Below, piece by piece: positions 7,014 to 13,534 of a stretch of DNA of 15,731 nucleotides (the first letter of the stretch is position 1; each line of letters starts with the position of its first letter). The notes beneath the pieces were generated by a model that ran no database searches, had not been told where the DNA came from, and worked only from the letters and a program-made list of their open reading frames with translations. This DNA comes from Gammaproteobacteria bacterium. GTDB lineage: Bacteria > Pseudomonadota > Gammaproteobacteria > Steroidobacterales > UBA11654. The translations under genes and the position numbers were made by a program. The stretch covers positions 1 to 15,731 of the forward strand of contig DTSX01000008.1 in NCBI GenBank assembly GCA_012965065.1, read 5' to 3'.

Positions 7014-8276
7014 TTATTGCAATTTTTGGACAAGATACTCTTGAAAAGTTCTTTTCATCTGGGAGTTCTTGATTTTTTCTATGATTTCACTTGCAAACGA
7101 TCGGATGAGTATATTCATCGCATCTGTTTCCTCAATCCCTCTTGATTGAAGGTAAAAAAGTTTATCATTGTCTAAGCATCCCGATGTTGCACTGTGTGAA
7201 CATTGAACGTCTTCGTTATATATCTCCAAAACAGGCTTAGTATTGATTCTTGCATCATCGGATAGAAGTAAGTTTCTGTTTTTCATGTCTGATTGAGTAT
7301 CCCTAGCTTCTTGAGCAACATAGACCTCTCCGCCAAAAACACCGGTTGATTGATCTTGTAAGATTCCGCGATAATCCAAAGAGCTCTCACATTTCTCTGC
7401 CAGGTGTTTTATTTTCAATTGATTGTCAACATGCAATTTTTCCTTTGGAGAGAATAGGCTATTTAAATTTACGGATGCATTTTTTTCCACCAAATCAATA
7501 TTGATATTGTTTCTTGAAATATTTGCACCTGAGTCCCATGAAAAAAGATTGAGATAGCTATTTCTGGCAAGCCTTATATTTGAGAGGCTTAAATGATATC
7601 CCTGCTCCTGCTCATCAATTATCTTGTAATAATCTAGTTGGGAATTTTTTTCACAATTTATATCAGTCAAACTGTTGATCACACAGGAATTCGAGGTAAG
7701 GTAATGTTCAAAAATCCTTATCGAACTGTTTTCTCTTAATTGTACAAGCAATCTCGGGCTGATATTTTGCTCAACATCAGAACAAATTATGATATGAATA
7801 GTTGCATCTATTTTTTGATTCTTCAAAGTTTCAATCATTAATACATCGGATAACATCAGTGTATTCAAATCAGCAAAGGGGGTGTGTATTTTTTCGACAT
7901 CGTAATTCAGAAGTGTCTGAAAAATCATTTGGTCTTCTGAAGTACGTAATGTTTTTATGTAAGAGGGTAGGTTGCCCATGAAGCAGAAATGACCATCTGC
8001 ATAATAAATAAAAATATTATTGTCGCTATGCTTTTGGATAAAGGGTTTATCCTTTTTTAAATTGCTGATACTGTTTTTGGCAGCCAGCTCAAAGCACTTT
8101 TGGATCAGTGGTTTTATGTTAGTGTATCGCCATTCTTCATCCTTTTTCGAAGGAATACTTTGAGTTTTTAACCTAGCAAGTGTTTCCTTTTTCAATTGTT
8201 TTAGCCAATCGACGTCAATAAGGTCCAGGCCGTAATCTTTTAACTGACTGCCGTTGAGATCAAAGTGGGTGTTCAT
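7014..8276 (-). CDS. sufD: Fe-S cluster assembly protein SufD
   Basis: SufD is the beta-helix partner of SufB in the SufBC2D scaffold; the cluster is thought to form at the SufB-SufD interface. The C-terminal core has DYRGILQDQSTGVFGG, LLLSDDARINTKPVLEIYNE, and EDVQCSHSATSG with Cys359 and His361, matching the functional Cys358 and His360 of E. coli SufD; KLFYLQSRGI follows. The N-terminal helical region carries KKDEEWRYTNIKP. I place the start at the ATG at 8276, which shares its A with the sufC stop (TAATG), a classic coupling junction, giving 420 residues. An ATG at 8294 would add six residues (MAGQNI) and overlap sufC by 19 bases. The N-terminal half is divergent and very AT-rich, as is common for SufD. 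Confidence 0.95.
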   Translation of the reverse strand: MNTHFDLNGSQLKDYGLDLIDVDWLKQLKKETLARLKTQSIPSKKDEEWRYTNIKPLIQKCFELAAKNSISNLKKDKPFIQKHSDNNIFIYYADGHFCFMGNLPSYIKTLRTSEDQMIFQTLLNYDVEKIHTPFADLNTLMLSDVLMIETLKNQKIDATIHIIICSDVEQNISPRLLVQLRENSSIRIFEHYLTSNSCVINSLTDINCEKNSQLDYYKIIDEQEQGYHLSLSNIRLARNSYLNLFSWDSGANISRNNINIDLVEKNASVNLNSLFSPKEKLHVDNQLKIKHLAEKCESSLDYRGILQDQSTGVFGGEVYVAQEARDTQSDMKNRNLLLSDDARINTKPVLEIYNEDVQCSHSATSGCLDNDKLFYLQSRGIEETDAMNILIRSFASEIIEKIKNSQMKRTFQEYLVQKLQ

Positions 8277-9037
8277 TATGTTTTGACCAGCCATTCATAG
8301 CCTTTTTCTTCAAGTTGATTGGCCAATGTTGAATCACCCGATTGAATAATCTGACCTTTGCTTAGAACATGAACAAAATCAGGTTTAATATAACCAAGCA
8401 AACGATCATAGTGTGTAATGAGTAGGAAAGATGAATCTTTTCTTCGCATTGAATTTAATCCATTTGCAACTGTTTTCATGGCATCAATATCTAATCCTGA
8501 GTCCGTCTCATCCAAAATTGATAATCTTGGTTTTAACATCATCATTTGTAATATCTCGTTTCGCTTTTTTTCTCCACCAGAAAATCCCTCGTTGACTCCT
8601 CTATTGAGGAAAGCTTGATCCATCCCAATGACTTCTGCGTTATGCTTGAGCTCTTTTAGAAAATCAACTGCTGTAATTTCCTCATCGCCTTGTGATTTCT
8701 TCTTTGCATTTAATGCAGCCTTTAAAAAAGCAGTATTTGATAGACCTGGAATTTCAATCGGGTATTGAAACCCCATGAAAATTCCCTCGTTTGCTCTTTC
8801 TTCAACGCTGAGATCAAAAAGATCCTTACCTAAATAACTAATACTCCCTGACTGAATTTCACATTCTGGATGTCCAGCCAATGTTTTTGCCAGAGTACTC
8901 TTACCGGATCCATTGGGTCCCATGATGGCATGAACTTCGCCGTGATTTATTGTCAAATTGAGACCATTGATTATAATTTTTTCAGCAATCGATACCTTTA
9001 GGTTGTTAATTGACAACAAGCTGTTCTTTTTGTTCAT
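8276..9037 (-). CDS. sufC: Fe-S cluster assembly ATPase SufC
   Basis: SufC is the soluble ABC-type ATPase of SufBC2D; it powers conformational change in the scaffold and does not transport. The 253 residues show Walker A GPNGSGKST (40-48), the Q-loop at Gln91 in MGFQYPIEIPG, the SufC-type signature FSGGEKKR (152-159), Walker B LSILDE (172-177), D-loop SGLD (180-183) and His209 in ITHYDRLL. FQYPIEIPG and the GGEKKRNEIL signature distinguish SufC from transporter ATPases. It starts 36 bases after sufB without an obvious Shine-Dalgarno and ends in the TAATG overlap with sufD. Confidence 0.98.
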   Translation of the reverse strand: MNKKNSLLSINNLKVSIAEKIIINGLNLTINHGEVHAIMGPNGSGKSTLAKTLAGHPECEIQSGSISYLGKDLFDLSVEERANEGIFMGFQYPIEIPGLSNTAFLKAALNAKKKSQGDEEITAVDFLKELKHNAEVIGMDQAFLNRGVNEGFSGGEKKRNEILQMMMLKPRLSILDETDSGLDIDAMKTVANGLNSMRRKDSSFLLITHYDRLLGYIKPDFVHVLSKGQIIQSGDSTLANQLEEKGYEWLVKT

Positions 9038-9060
9038 TCGAGGTCTAAATTTTGTTTAAT

Positions 9061-9076
9061 AAATAGGAGTTATTTA
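9061..9076 (+). repeat. 16-base repeat, copy 2, within a small inverted repeat in the sufB-sufC gap
   Basis: Identical to 2898-2913 (AAATAGGAGTTATTTA). Here it lies within 9059-9077, a 7-bp inverted repeat ATAAATA / TATTTAT around a GGAGT loop, spanning the sufB stop codon. On the suf mRNA the loop reads ACTCC, so it is not a ribosome binding site for sufC. The stem is all A-T and weak. It could be chance or a minor mRNA structure. Confidence 0.35.
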
Positions 9077-10528
9077 TCCAACAGCGCCTTCTAAATTCAC
9101 CTGCAACAAAGCTCTAGCTTCTACGGCAAATTCCATTGGAAGCTTATTCAAAACTTCTTTGCAAAAACCACTGACTATGAGAGCAATTGCCTCTTCTTCA
9201 TCGATGCCCCTTTGCCTGCAGTAAAAAAGTTGTTCATCTGCAACCTTTGATGTTGTGGCTTCATGTGCCAATGTGGTTGTCGAATTATGAATTTCCATGG
9301 ATGGGAAGGTATGGGCACCGCATTCACCGCCGATTAACAGGGAATCGCATTGAGTGTAATTACGGGAATACTCGGCATTTTTTGAAACGGAAATAAGGCC
9401 CCTATAGCTATTCTGGGCATGGCCAGCAGAAATACCTTTGCTGATGACCTTACTTTTGGTGTTTTTACCCAAGTGCACCATTTTTGTTCCCGTGTCTGCT
9501 TGTTGATAGTGATTTGTGAGCGCTATTGAGTAGAATTCACCAACTGAGTTGTCACCTCTCAAAATACAACTTGGATATTTCCACGTTATTGCAGAACCGG
9601 TTTCAATTTGTGTCCAAGATATTTTTGAATTTTTGCCTCTGCAGTCTCCTCGCTTGGTGACAAAGTTGTATATACCTCCTTTCCCTTCTTCATCTCCTGG
9701 ATACCAGTTTTGAACAGTGGAGTATTTAATTTCAGCATCGTCAAGTGCGATCAACTCAACGACTGCAGCATGCAGTTGGTTTTCATCCCTCATCGGTGCA
9801 GTGCACCCTTCAAGATAGCTGACATGACTTCCTTCATCAGCTATGATCAACGTCCTTTCAAACTGCCCTGTATTTGCTTCGTTGATCCTAAAGTATGTCG
9901 ACAGTTCCATCGGACAACGAACACCTTTGGGGATGTAAACAAATGAGCCGTCACTAAAGACTGCTGCATTCAAAGCAGCATAGAAATTGTCTCTGTAGGG
10001 AACAACTTTTCCTAAATATTGTTTAATCAAATCTGGGTGTTCTTTAACTGCGTCTGAGAACGAACAAAAAATGACGCCTGCTTCTGCTAATTTTTCTTTG
10101 AAGGTGGTTGTGACTGAAACGCTGTCAAAAACGGCATCAACTGCAACCCCAGCAAGTTTGGCTCTTTCGTGGAGTGGAATCCCTAATTTTTCATAGGTAA
10201 GCAATAAATCTGGATCGACTTCATCTAGAGATTTAAGTTTTTGTTTGGGTTGTGAAAAATATGAGATAGACTGAAAATCAATATCTTCAATCCTTAATTG
10301 ACCCCATGTGGGTTGTTTCATCTTTTGCCAATGTCTGAAAGCTTTGAGTCTCCATTCAAGTAAAAAATCCGGTTCATTTTTTTTGGCTGAGATCAATCGA
10401 ACTACATCTTCATCAAGTCCAGGTGGTATTGTTTCTGATTCTATATCCGTGACAAAGCCATATTGATAGTTTTGATCAATGACTTTTTCAATTTCAGGAT
10501 TGCTCTTTTTTGTGTTACTTGGTTGCAT
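9074..10528 (-). CDS. sufB: Fe-S cluster assembly protein SufB
   Basis: SufB is the scaffold subunit that receives sulfur and forms the nascent cluster with SufD. The 484-residue length is typical. Key features: FSDGSFVYIPKGVRCPMEL (191-209), SYLEGCTAPMRDENQLHAAV (237-256) with Cys242, equivalent to the sulfur-accepting Cys254 of E. coli, the flavin/heme-type loop WYPGDEEGKGGIYNFVTKRG (275-294), and YTQCDSLLIG (391-400) with Cys394, equivalent to Cys405. DEQLFYCRQRGI (431-442) and GFCKEVLNKLPMEFAVEA close the protein. Equivalences are by motif, not alignment. It begins six bases after the Rrf2 regulator stop and heads the structural genes of the operon. Confidence 0.98.
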   Translation of the reverse strand: MQPSNTKKSNPEIEKVIDQNYQYGFVTDIESETIPPGLDEDVVRLISAKKNEPDFLLEWRLKAFRHWQKMKQPTWGQLRIEDIDFQSISYFSQPKQKLKSLDEVDPDLLLTYEKLGIPLHERAKLAGVAVDAVFDSVSVTTTFKEKLAEAGVIFCSFSDAVKEHPDLIKQYLGKVVPYRDNFYAALNAAVFSDGSFVYIPKGVRCPMELSTYFRINEANTGQFERTLIIADEGSHVSYLEGCTAPMRDENQLHAAVVELIALDDAEIKYSTVQNWYPGDEEGKGGIYNFVTKRGDCRGKNSKISWTQIETGSAITWKYPSCILRGDNSVGEFYSIALTNHYQQADTGTKMVHLGKNTKSKVISKGISAGHAQNSYRGLISVSKNAEYSRNYTQCDSLLIGGECGAHTFPSMEIHNSTTTLAHEATTSKVADEQLFYCRQRGIDEEEAIALIVSGFCKEVLNKLPMEFAVEARALLQVNLEGAVG

Positions 10529-10534
10529 ACAAAC

Positions 10535-10993
10535 TTAATTTTTTGTTGGAGAATGAACCGGTATATCCAAACTGACAAATTGCTTTATATTCGAGGGTTG
10601 CACTAAGTCCAAGAGTGTTAATTTCTCAAGAGCAGAAATTATCGTTCGATTTATCATGTGCCAGGCGTTCCCAATTTGGCAAGAACTTTCTATGGCGCAT
10701 TTAATTTCTTTGCTGGTGCATTGGGTTAGAGATAAATCTCCCTCCAAAGCTTGAATAATCATGGCCACGCTGGTGAGCTTTGCCGAGTCATGTAATGCAT
10801 AACCACCCAGAGGACCTTGTTTAGAGATCACCAGTTCTTTTTGGTGAAGTTTTTTCAACAGTTTCTGGACTGTTGGCAGTGCAATATGTGTGGAGGAGGC
10901 TATGTCAGTTGCAGACACGTAGGCGTCCTTTCTCAATGCAAGATCTCCCAAGATCAGCATTCCATAATCCGACATTCTGTTAATTCTTAACAT
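10535..10993 (-). CDS. Rrf2-family SUF operon regulator (IscR-like)
   Basis: A 152-residue Rrf2 winged-helix repressor, first gene of the suf operon. The DNA-binding part covers about residues 1-75: DYGMLILGDLA, TDIASSTHIALPTVQKLLKKL (recognition helix) and the wing GPLGGYAL. Cysteines 92, 99 and 105 (C-x6-C-x5-C) with a nearby His112 resemble the Fe-S ligand set of IscR (Cys92/98/104 and a His), so it likely binds a cluster and senses cluster supply. Its position suggests autoregulation and control of sufBCDSUT, like the SUF regulators of Xanthomonas and related gammaproteobacteria. It faces the aldolase gene across 146 bases, which hold a candidate operator. The cyanobacterial name sufR belongs to another family and is not used. 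Confidence 0.93.
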   Translation of the reverse strand: MLRINRMSDYGMLILGDLALRKDAYVSATDIASSTHIALPTVQKLLKKLHQKELVISKQGPLGGYALHDSAKLTSVAMIIQALEGDLSLTQCTSKEIKCAIESSCQIGNAWHMINRTIISALEKLTLLDLVQPSNIKQFVSLDIPVHSPTKN

Positions 10994-11017
10994 CGCTTAT
11001 AATTCGTTGTTATTAAT

Positions 11018-11036
11018 TAGTACTATTTTAGTCCAA
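11018..11036 (-). promoter_or_regulatory. Candidate Rrf2/IscR-like operator overlapping a -35 element
   Basis: Read on the minus strand this is TTGGACTAAAATAGTACTA. It contains the perfect inverted repeat ACTA-AAA-TAGT (11022-11032). Its core GACTAAAATAGT fits the centre of the E. coli type 1 IscR site, GACTRWWWYAGTC, at 12 of 13 positions, although the outer bases of that consensus are poorly matched. TTGGAC (11031-11036) could be the -35 of the suf promoter; the best -10 is poor (TAATAA after 15 bases, or ATAACA after 17). The site lies 25-43 bases upstream of the regulator ATG, a sensible place for autorepression. The function is inferred. Confidence 0.45.
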
Positions 11037-11106
11037 TATAAGAAACATTTGTACTTTTTTTCGTTTATTGTGAAAAATGTAATAGAAATCAATTGAACTG
11101 ATTCGT

Positions 11107-11112
11107 TATAAT
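11107..11112 (+). promoter_or_regulatory. Likely -10 element of the aldolase promoter
   Basis: A perfect TATAAT lies 27 bases before the aldolase ATG, leaving a 5' leader of about 20 bases that contains the ribosome binding site. No convincing -35 is seen (AGAAAT at 17-base spacing), so activator help or a weak -35 is possible. Confidence 0.45.
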
Positions 11113-11139
11113 CAATCTCTGAAATTGGGAGAAAAACTA

Positions 11140-12156
11140 ATGAGTTCAACCGAATTAAATTCAATAGCACAAGCAATGGTTGCACCTAATAAAGGTATAT
11201 TAGCTGCAGATGAGAGTACCCCAACTATTGCCAAAAGGTTTAAGGGCATAGACACGGAATCAACTGAAGTGAACAGGCAAACTTATCGCAATATGTTGTT
11301 TACTGCACCCGGCGTTTCAGAATATATAAGCGGTATAATTTTGTTTGATGAAACAATCAGGCAAACAACCAATGAGGGCATTCCATTTCCTGAGTATTTA
11401 ACTTCTCTTGGTATAGTCCCAGGCATAAAAGTAGATAAAGGCGCTAAAGAACTCGCAGCTTGTCCAGGCGAAAAAATTACAGAAGGTCTTGATGGACTTA
11501 GAGAGAGATTGAATGAATACTATGCCTTGGGTGCACGTTTTGCAAAATGGAGGGCAGTCATTACCATTGGTAATGGGATTCCCAGCGATACCTGTATCAG
11601 TGCTAATGCACATGCCCTGGCCAGATATGCTGCACTTGCCCAAGAATCAGGTATGGTGCCGATAGTTGAACCTGAAGTTTTGATGGATGGTGACCACAGT
11701 TTAGACACCTGTTACCAAGTAACTGCAAAGGTTTTGGATGTTGTATTCTCAGAACTCAAAAATCAAAAAGTTGGATTAAATGGAATTATTTTGAAACCAA
11801 ATATGGTGATTTCTGGAACAGACGCAAACAATCGAGCCGATGTGGCAATGGTGGCCAGCGCAACGGTTGATTGTTTAATTTCTCATGTGCCGAGTGAAGT
11901 TCCTGGAATTGCCTTTTTATCTGGTGGTCAAACCTCAGAGGAGGCAACGGCCCACTTAAGCGCTATGAATGAATTTGGCCCACATCCTTGGCAATTATCT
12001 TTTTCTTATGGGAGAGCCTTACAAGCTTCCCCGCTAAGAGTTTGGGGTGGAAATAAAAACAATTTAGAGTCCGCTCAAGCTGAGTTATTAAAGAGATCCA
12101 GGCTTAATGGTTTGGCTAGAACTGGAAATTATAATCCTCAGATGGAATCGGTTTAA
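11140..12156 (+). CDS. fba: Class I fructose-bisphosphate aldolase (eukaryotic-like type)
   Basis: Catalyses reversible cleavage of fructose 1,6-bisphosphate to dihydroxyacetone phosphate and glyceraldehyde 3-phosphate through a Schiff base, with no metal. The 338-residue product aligns by motif with animal/plant-type class I aldolases: GILAADESTPTIAKRF (19-34) with Asp24, KWRAVITI with Lys138, IVEPEVLMDGDH with Glu178, and GIILKPNMV with the Schiff-base Lys219. SGGQTSEEATAHL and WQLSFSYGRALQASPLRVWGG complete the barrel. The short C-terminus lacks the long tail of the animal enzymes, as usual in bacteria. The ATG at 11140 is preferred because GGGAGAA (11128-11134) sits five bases upstream; an in-frame TTG at 11125 would overlap that site. 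It is divergent from the suf operon and may be co-transcribed with the MlaC gene 28 bases downstream. Confidence 0.96.
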   Translation: MSSTELNSIAQAMVAPNKGILAADESTPTIAKRFKGIDTESTEVNRQTYRNMLFTAPGVSEYISGIILFDETIRQTTNEGIPFPEYLTSLGIVPGIKVDKGAKELAACPGEKITEGLDGLRERLNEYYALGARFAKWRAVITIGNGIPSDTCISANAHALARYAALAQESGMVPIVEPEVLMDGDHSLDTCYQVTAKVLDVVFSELKNQKVGLNGIILKPNMVISGTDANNRADVAMVASATVDCLISHVPSEVPGIAFLSGGQTSEEATAHLSAMNEFGPHPWQLSFSYGRALQASPLRVWGGNKNNLESAQAELLKRSRLNGLARTGNYNPQMESV

Positions 12157-12184
12157 ACGGATCCTCGTAGTGAGCAATACCAAA

Positions 12185-12793
12185 ATGAACTTTTTAAAAT
12201 TTAAATTCATAGTTTGTACTCTGTTGCTGTTAAATACTGGTACAGCAGTTATTTCAGCGGATGTGTTGCCCGGTCAGATGATTGCAACATCTATTGAATT
12301 ATTGGAATTAAGATTGGGAAATGCGGCCAACAAAGAACGCCTAGGAGAAAACAGAGCCGAACTGTACAGCATTATAGATAAGTCTTTGTCGCCGTACTTC
12401 CATAAAAAGTATGCCGGCAGGCTGGTTTTAGATAAATACTGGGCTGCTGCAAATCAGAACCAGCGAAAAAGATTTACAGAAGGTTTATACCAAGCGTTGA
12501 TTCGTTCTTATGCGATCTCCATGTTGAACTTTGATGTCAGTAAAATTTCCGTAAGGCCTATTCATTCCAATTTACAAGATCTTAAAAAGATCACAGTTAA
12601 AACTGATGTTGATTACAAAGGGGAGCTCATTCCAATGAGTTTTAGTTTTGGGAAATTTAAGGAAGGTTGGCGCTTTTTCGATGTTAGTATTGAGGGAGTA
12701 TCTTACATAAGAAATTACCGAAACCAATTCAAGGCTGAAATTCAGGCAAATGGACTGGATGCAGTCATTCTTCGATTAGAAAGCCAGAAATAA
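12185..12793 (+). CDS. mlaC: MlaC/Ttg2D-family periplasmic phospholipid-binding protein
   Basis: MlaC shuttles phospholipids through the periplasm between the outer-membrane MlaA complex and the inner-membrane MlaFEDB transporter. From the ATG at 12185 the product is 202 residues. It has an N-terminal signal peptide (MNFLKFKFIVCTLLLLNTG, then a small-residue cleavage region near VISADV). The family pattern follows: YFHKKYAGRLVLDKYW, a QRKRFTEGLYQALIRSY helix and C-terminal GWRFFDVSIEGVSYIRNYR plus QFKAEIQANGLDAVILRL. An open frame extends back to 12107 into the aldolase gene, but that extra N-terminus would spoil the signal peptide. A GTG at 12170 is another option; no strong Shine-Dalgarno marks either. 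mlaF, mlaE, mlaD and mlaB are not in the window. Its stop abuts the convergent mlaA stop. Confidence 0.92.
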   Translation: MNFLKFKFIVCTLLLLNTGTAVISADVLPGQMIATSIELLELRLGNAANKERLGENRAELYSIIDKSLSPYFHKKYAGRLVLDKYWAAANQNQRKRFTEGLYQALIRSYAISMLNFDVSKISVRPIHSNLQDLKKITVKTDVDYKGELIPMSFSFGKFKEGWRFFDVSIEGVSYIRNYRNQFKAEIQANGLDAVILRLESQK

Positions 12794-13531
12794 TCAAAAA
12801 TCATCAAAATCAAAATCAACTTCTTCGTCATCCTCGGTGATAACCCCATTATGGATTTTGTATGTACGATTCTGGAAATATGAATCTTTAATGTATTGAT
12901 AGGGATCAAATGAATTGTCCAGTTCTTCCTCAAGAGTGGAGAGATCTGATCTGTCTTGAAGAATACTGATGGAATAAGCTTTTATTTTGAGATTTGTATC
13001 GTTGATATTTAATAGTGGGTTGAACAAAATGTCAGTGAAATCCCCGGTTAGACTTCGTAGTGTTTTAGGCCCAATAAAAGGAAGCATCAAATAAGGTCCT
13101 TCTTTGACCCCCCAAACAGCTAACGTTTGACCAAAATCTTCATCATGTTGAGACAAGCCCATGCTTGAGGCAGGATCAAACAATCCAAAAACACCAATGG
13201 AAGAATTAATGCTAAACCGAAGAGTGTCTTGCAATGCTTCTTCAATATTTCCTTGTAATAGTTGATTGATGATCGTCACAGGGTAATTGATGTTGTAGAA
13301 GAAATTATTAACCCCTTTTTGGAGCATATTTGGAGTTATGTAATCGTAGCCATCTGCAGCTGGCTCCAGTATGGCTTCATCCAAACTTTCATTGAAGGCA
13401 TAAATGGAGCGATTTCTGCTTTCTAAAGGATCCATTGGATCATTGGTTAATTCATTATGATAGGTACAACCCGATAAGAGTAGTAGAGAAAAAATTAGCA
13501 ATATGGGCTTTTTTGATAAAAATATACTCAA
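12794..13531 (-). CDS. mlaA: Outer-membrane lipoprotein MlaA (VacJ)
   Basis: MlaA forms a ring in the outer membrane that removes phospholipids from the outer leaflet and hands them to MlaC. The 245-residue protein has a lipoprotein signal with lipobox LSGC, acylated Cys22. The MlaA domain follows: DPMDPLESRNRSIYAFNESLD (32-52), VNNFFYNINYPVTIINQLLQG, RFSINSSIGVFGLFDPAS, the DEDFGQTLAVWGVKEGPYLMLPFIGP hallmark and RSLTGDFTD. The end is strongly acidic (EDDEEVDFDFDDF). Translation appears to start at TTG (13531-13529): GAGGA at 13543-13539 lies seven bases upstream, and no ATG or GTG gives a full signal peptide. The TTG is in the same frame as, and one codon after, the bepA TGA. Confidence 0.95.
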   Translation of the reverse strand: MSIFLSKKPILLIFSLLLLSGCTYHNELTNDPMDPLESRNRSIYAFNESLDEAILEPAADGYDYITPNMLQKGVNNFFYNINYPVTIINQLLQGNIEEALQDTLRFSINSSIGVFGLFDPASSMGLSQHDEDFGQTLAVWGVKEGPYLMLPFIGPKTLRSLTGDFTDILFNPLLNINDTNLKIKAYSISILQDRSDLSTLEEELDNSFDPYQYIKDSYFQNRTYKIHNGVITEDDEEVDFDFDDF

Positions 13532-13534
13532 AAC

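Noticed and set aside
8418..8618. Open frame antisense to sufC
   Set aside because: It lies opposite the SufC signature and Walker B region and reflects constraints of the real gene.
11125..11139. TTG start five codons upstream of the aldolase ATG
   Set aside because: It would place the start before the GGGAGAA ribosome binding site, and the family N-terminus fits the ATG at 11140.
12107..12184. N-terminal extension of the mlaC reading frame overlapping the aldolase gene
   Set aside because: The extra 26 residues precede a clear signal peptide and overlap the aldolase coding sequence; the ATG at 12185 gives the family's normal length and secretion signal.
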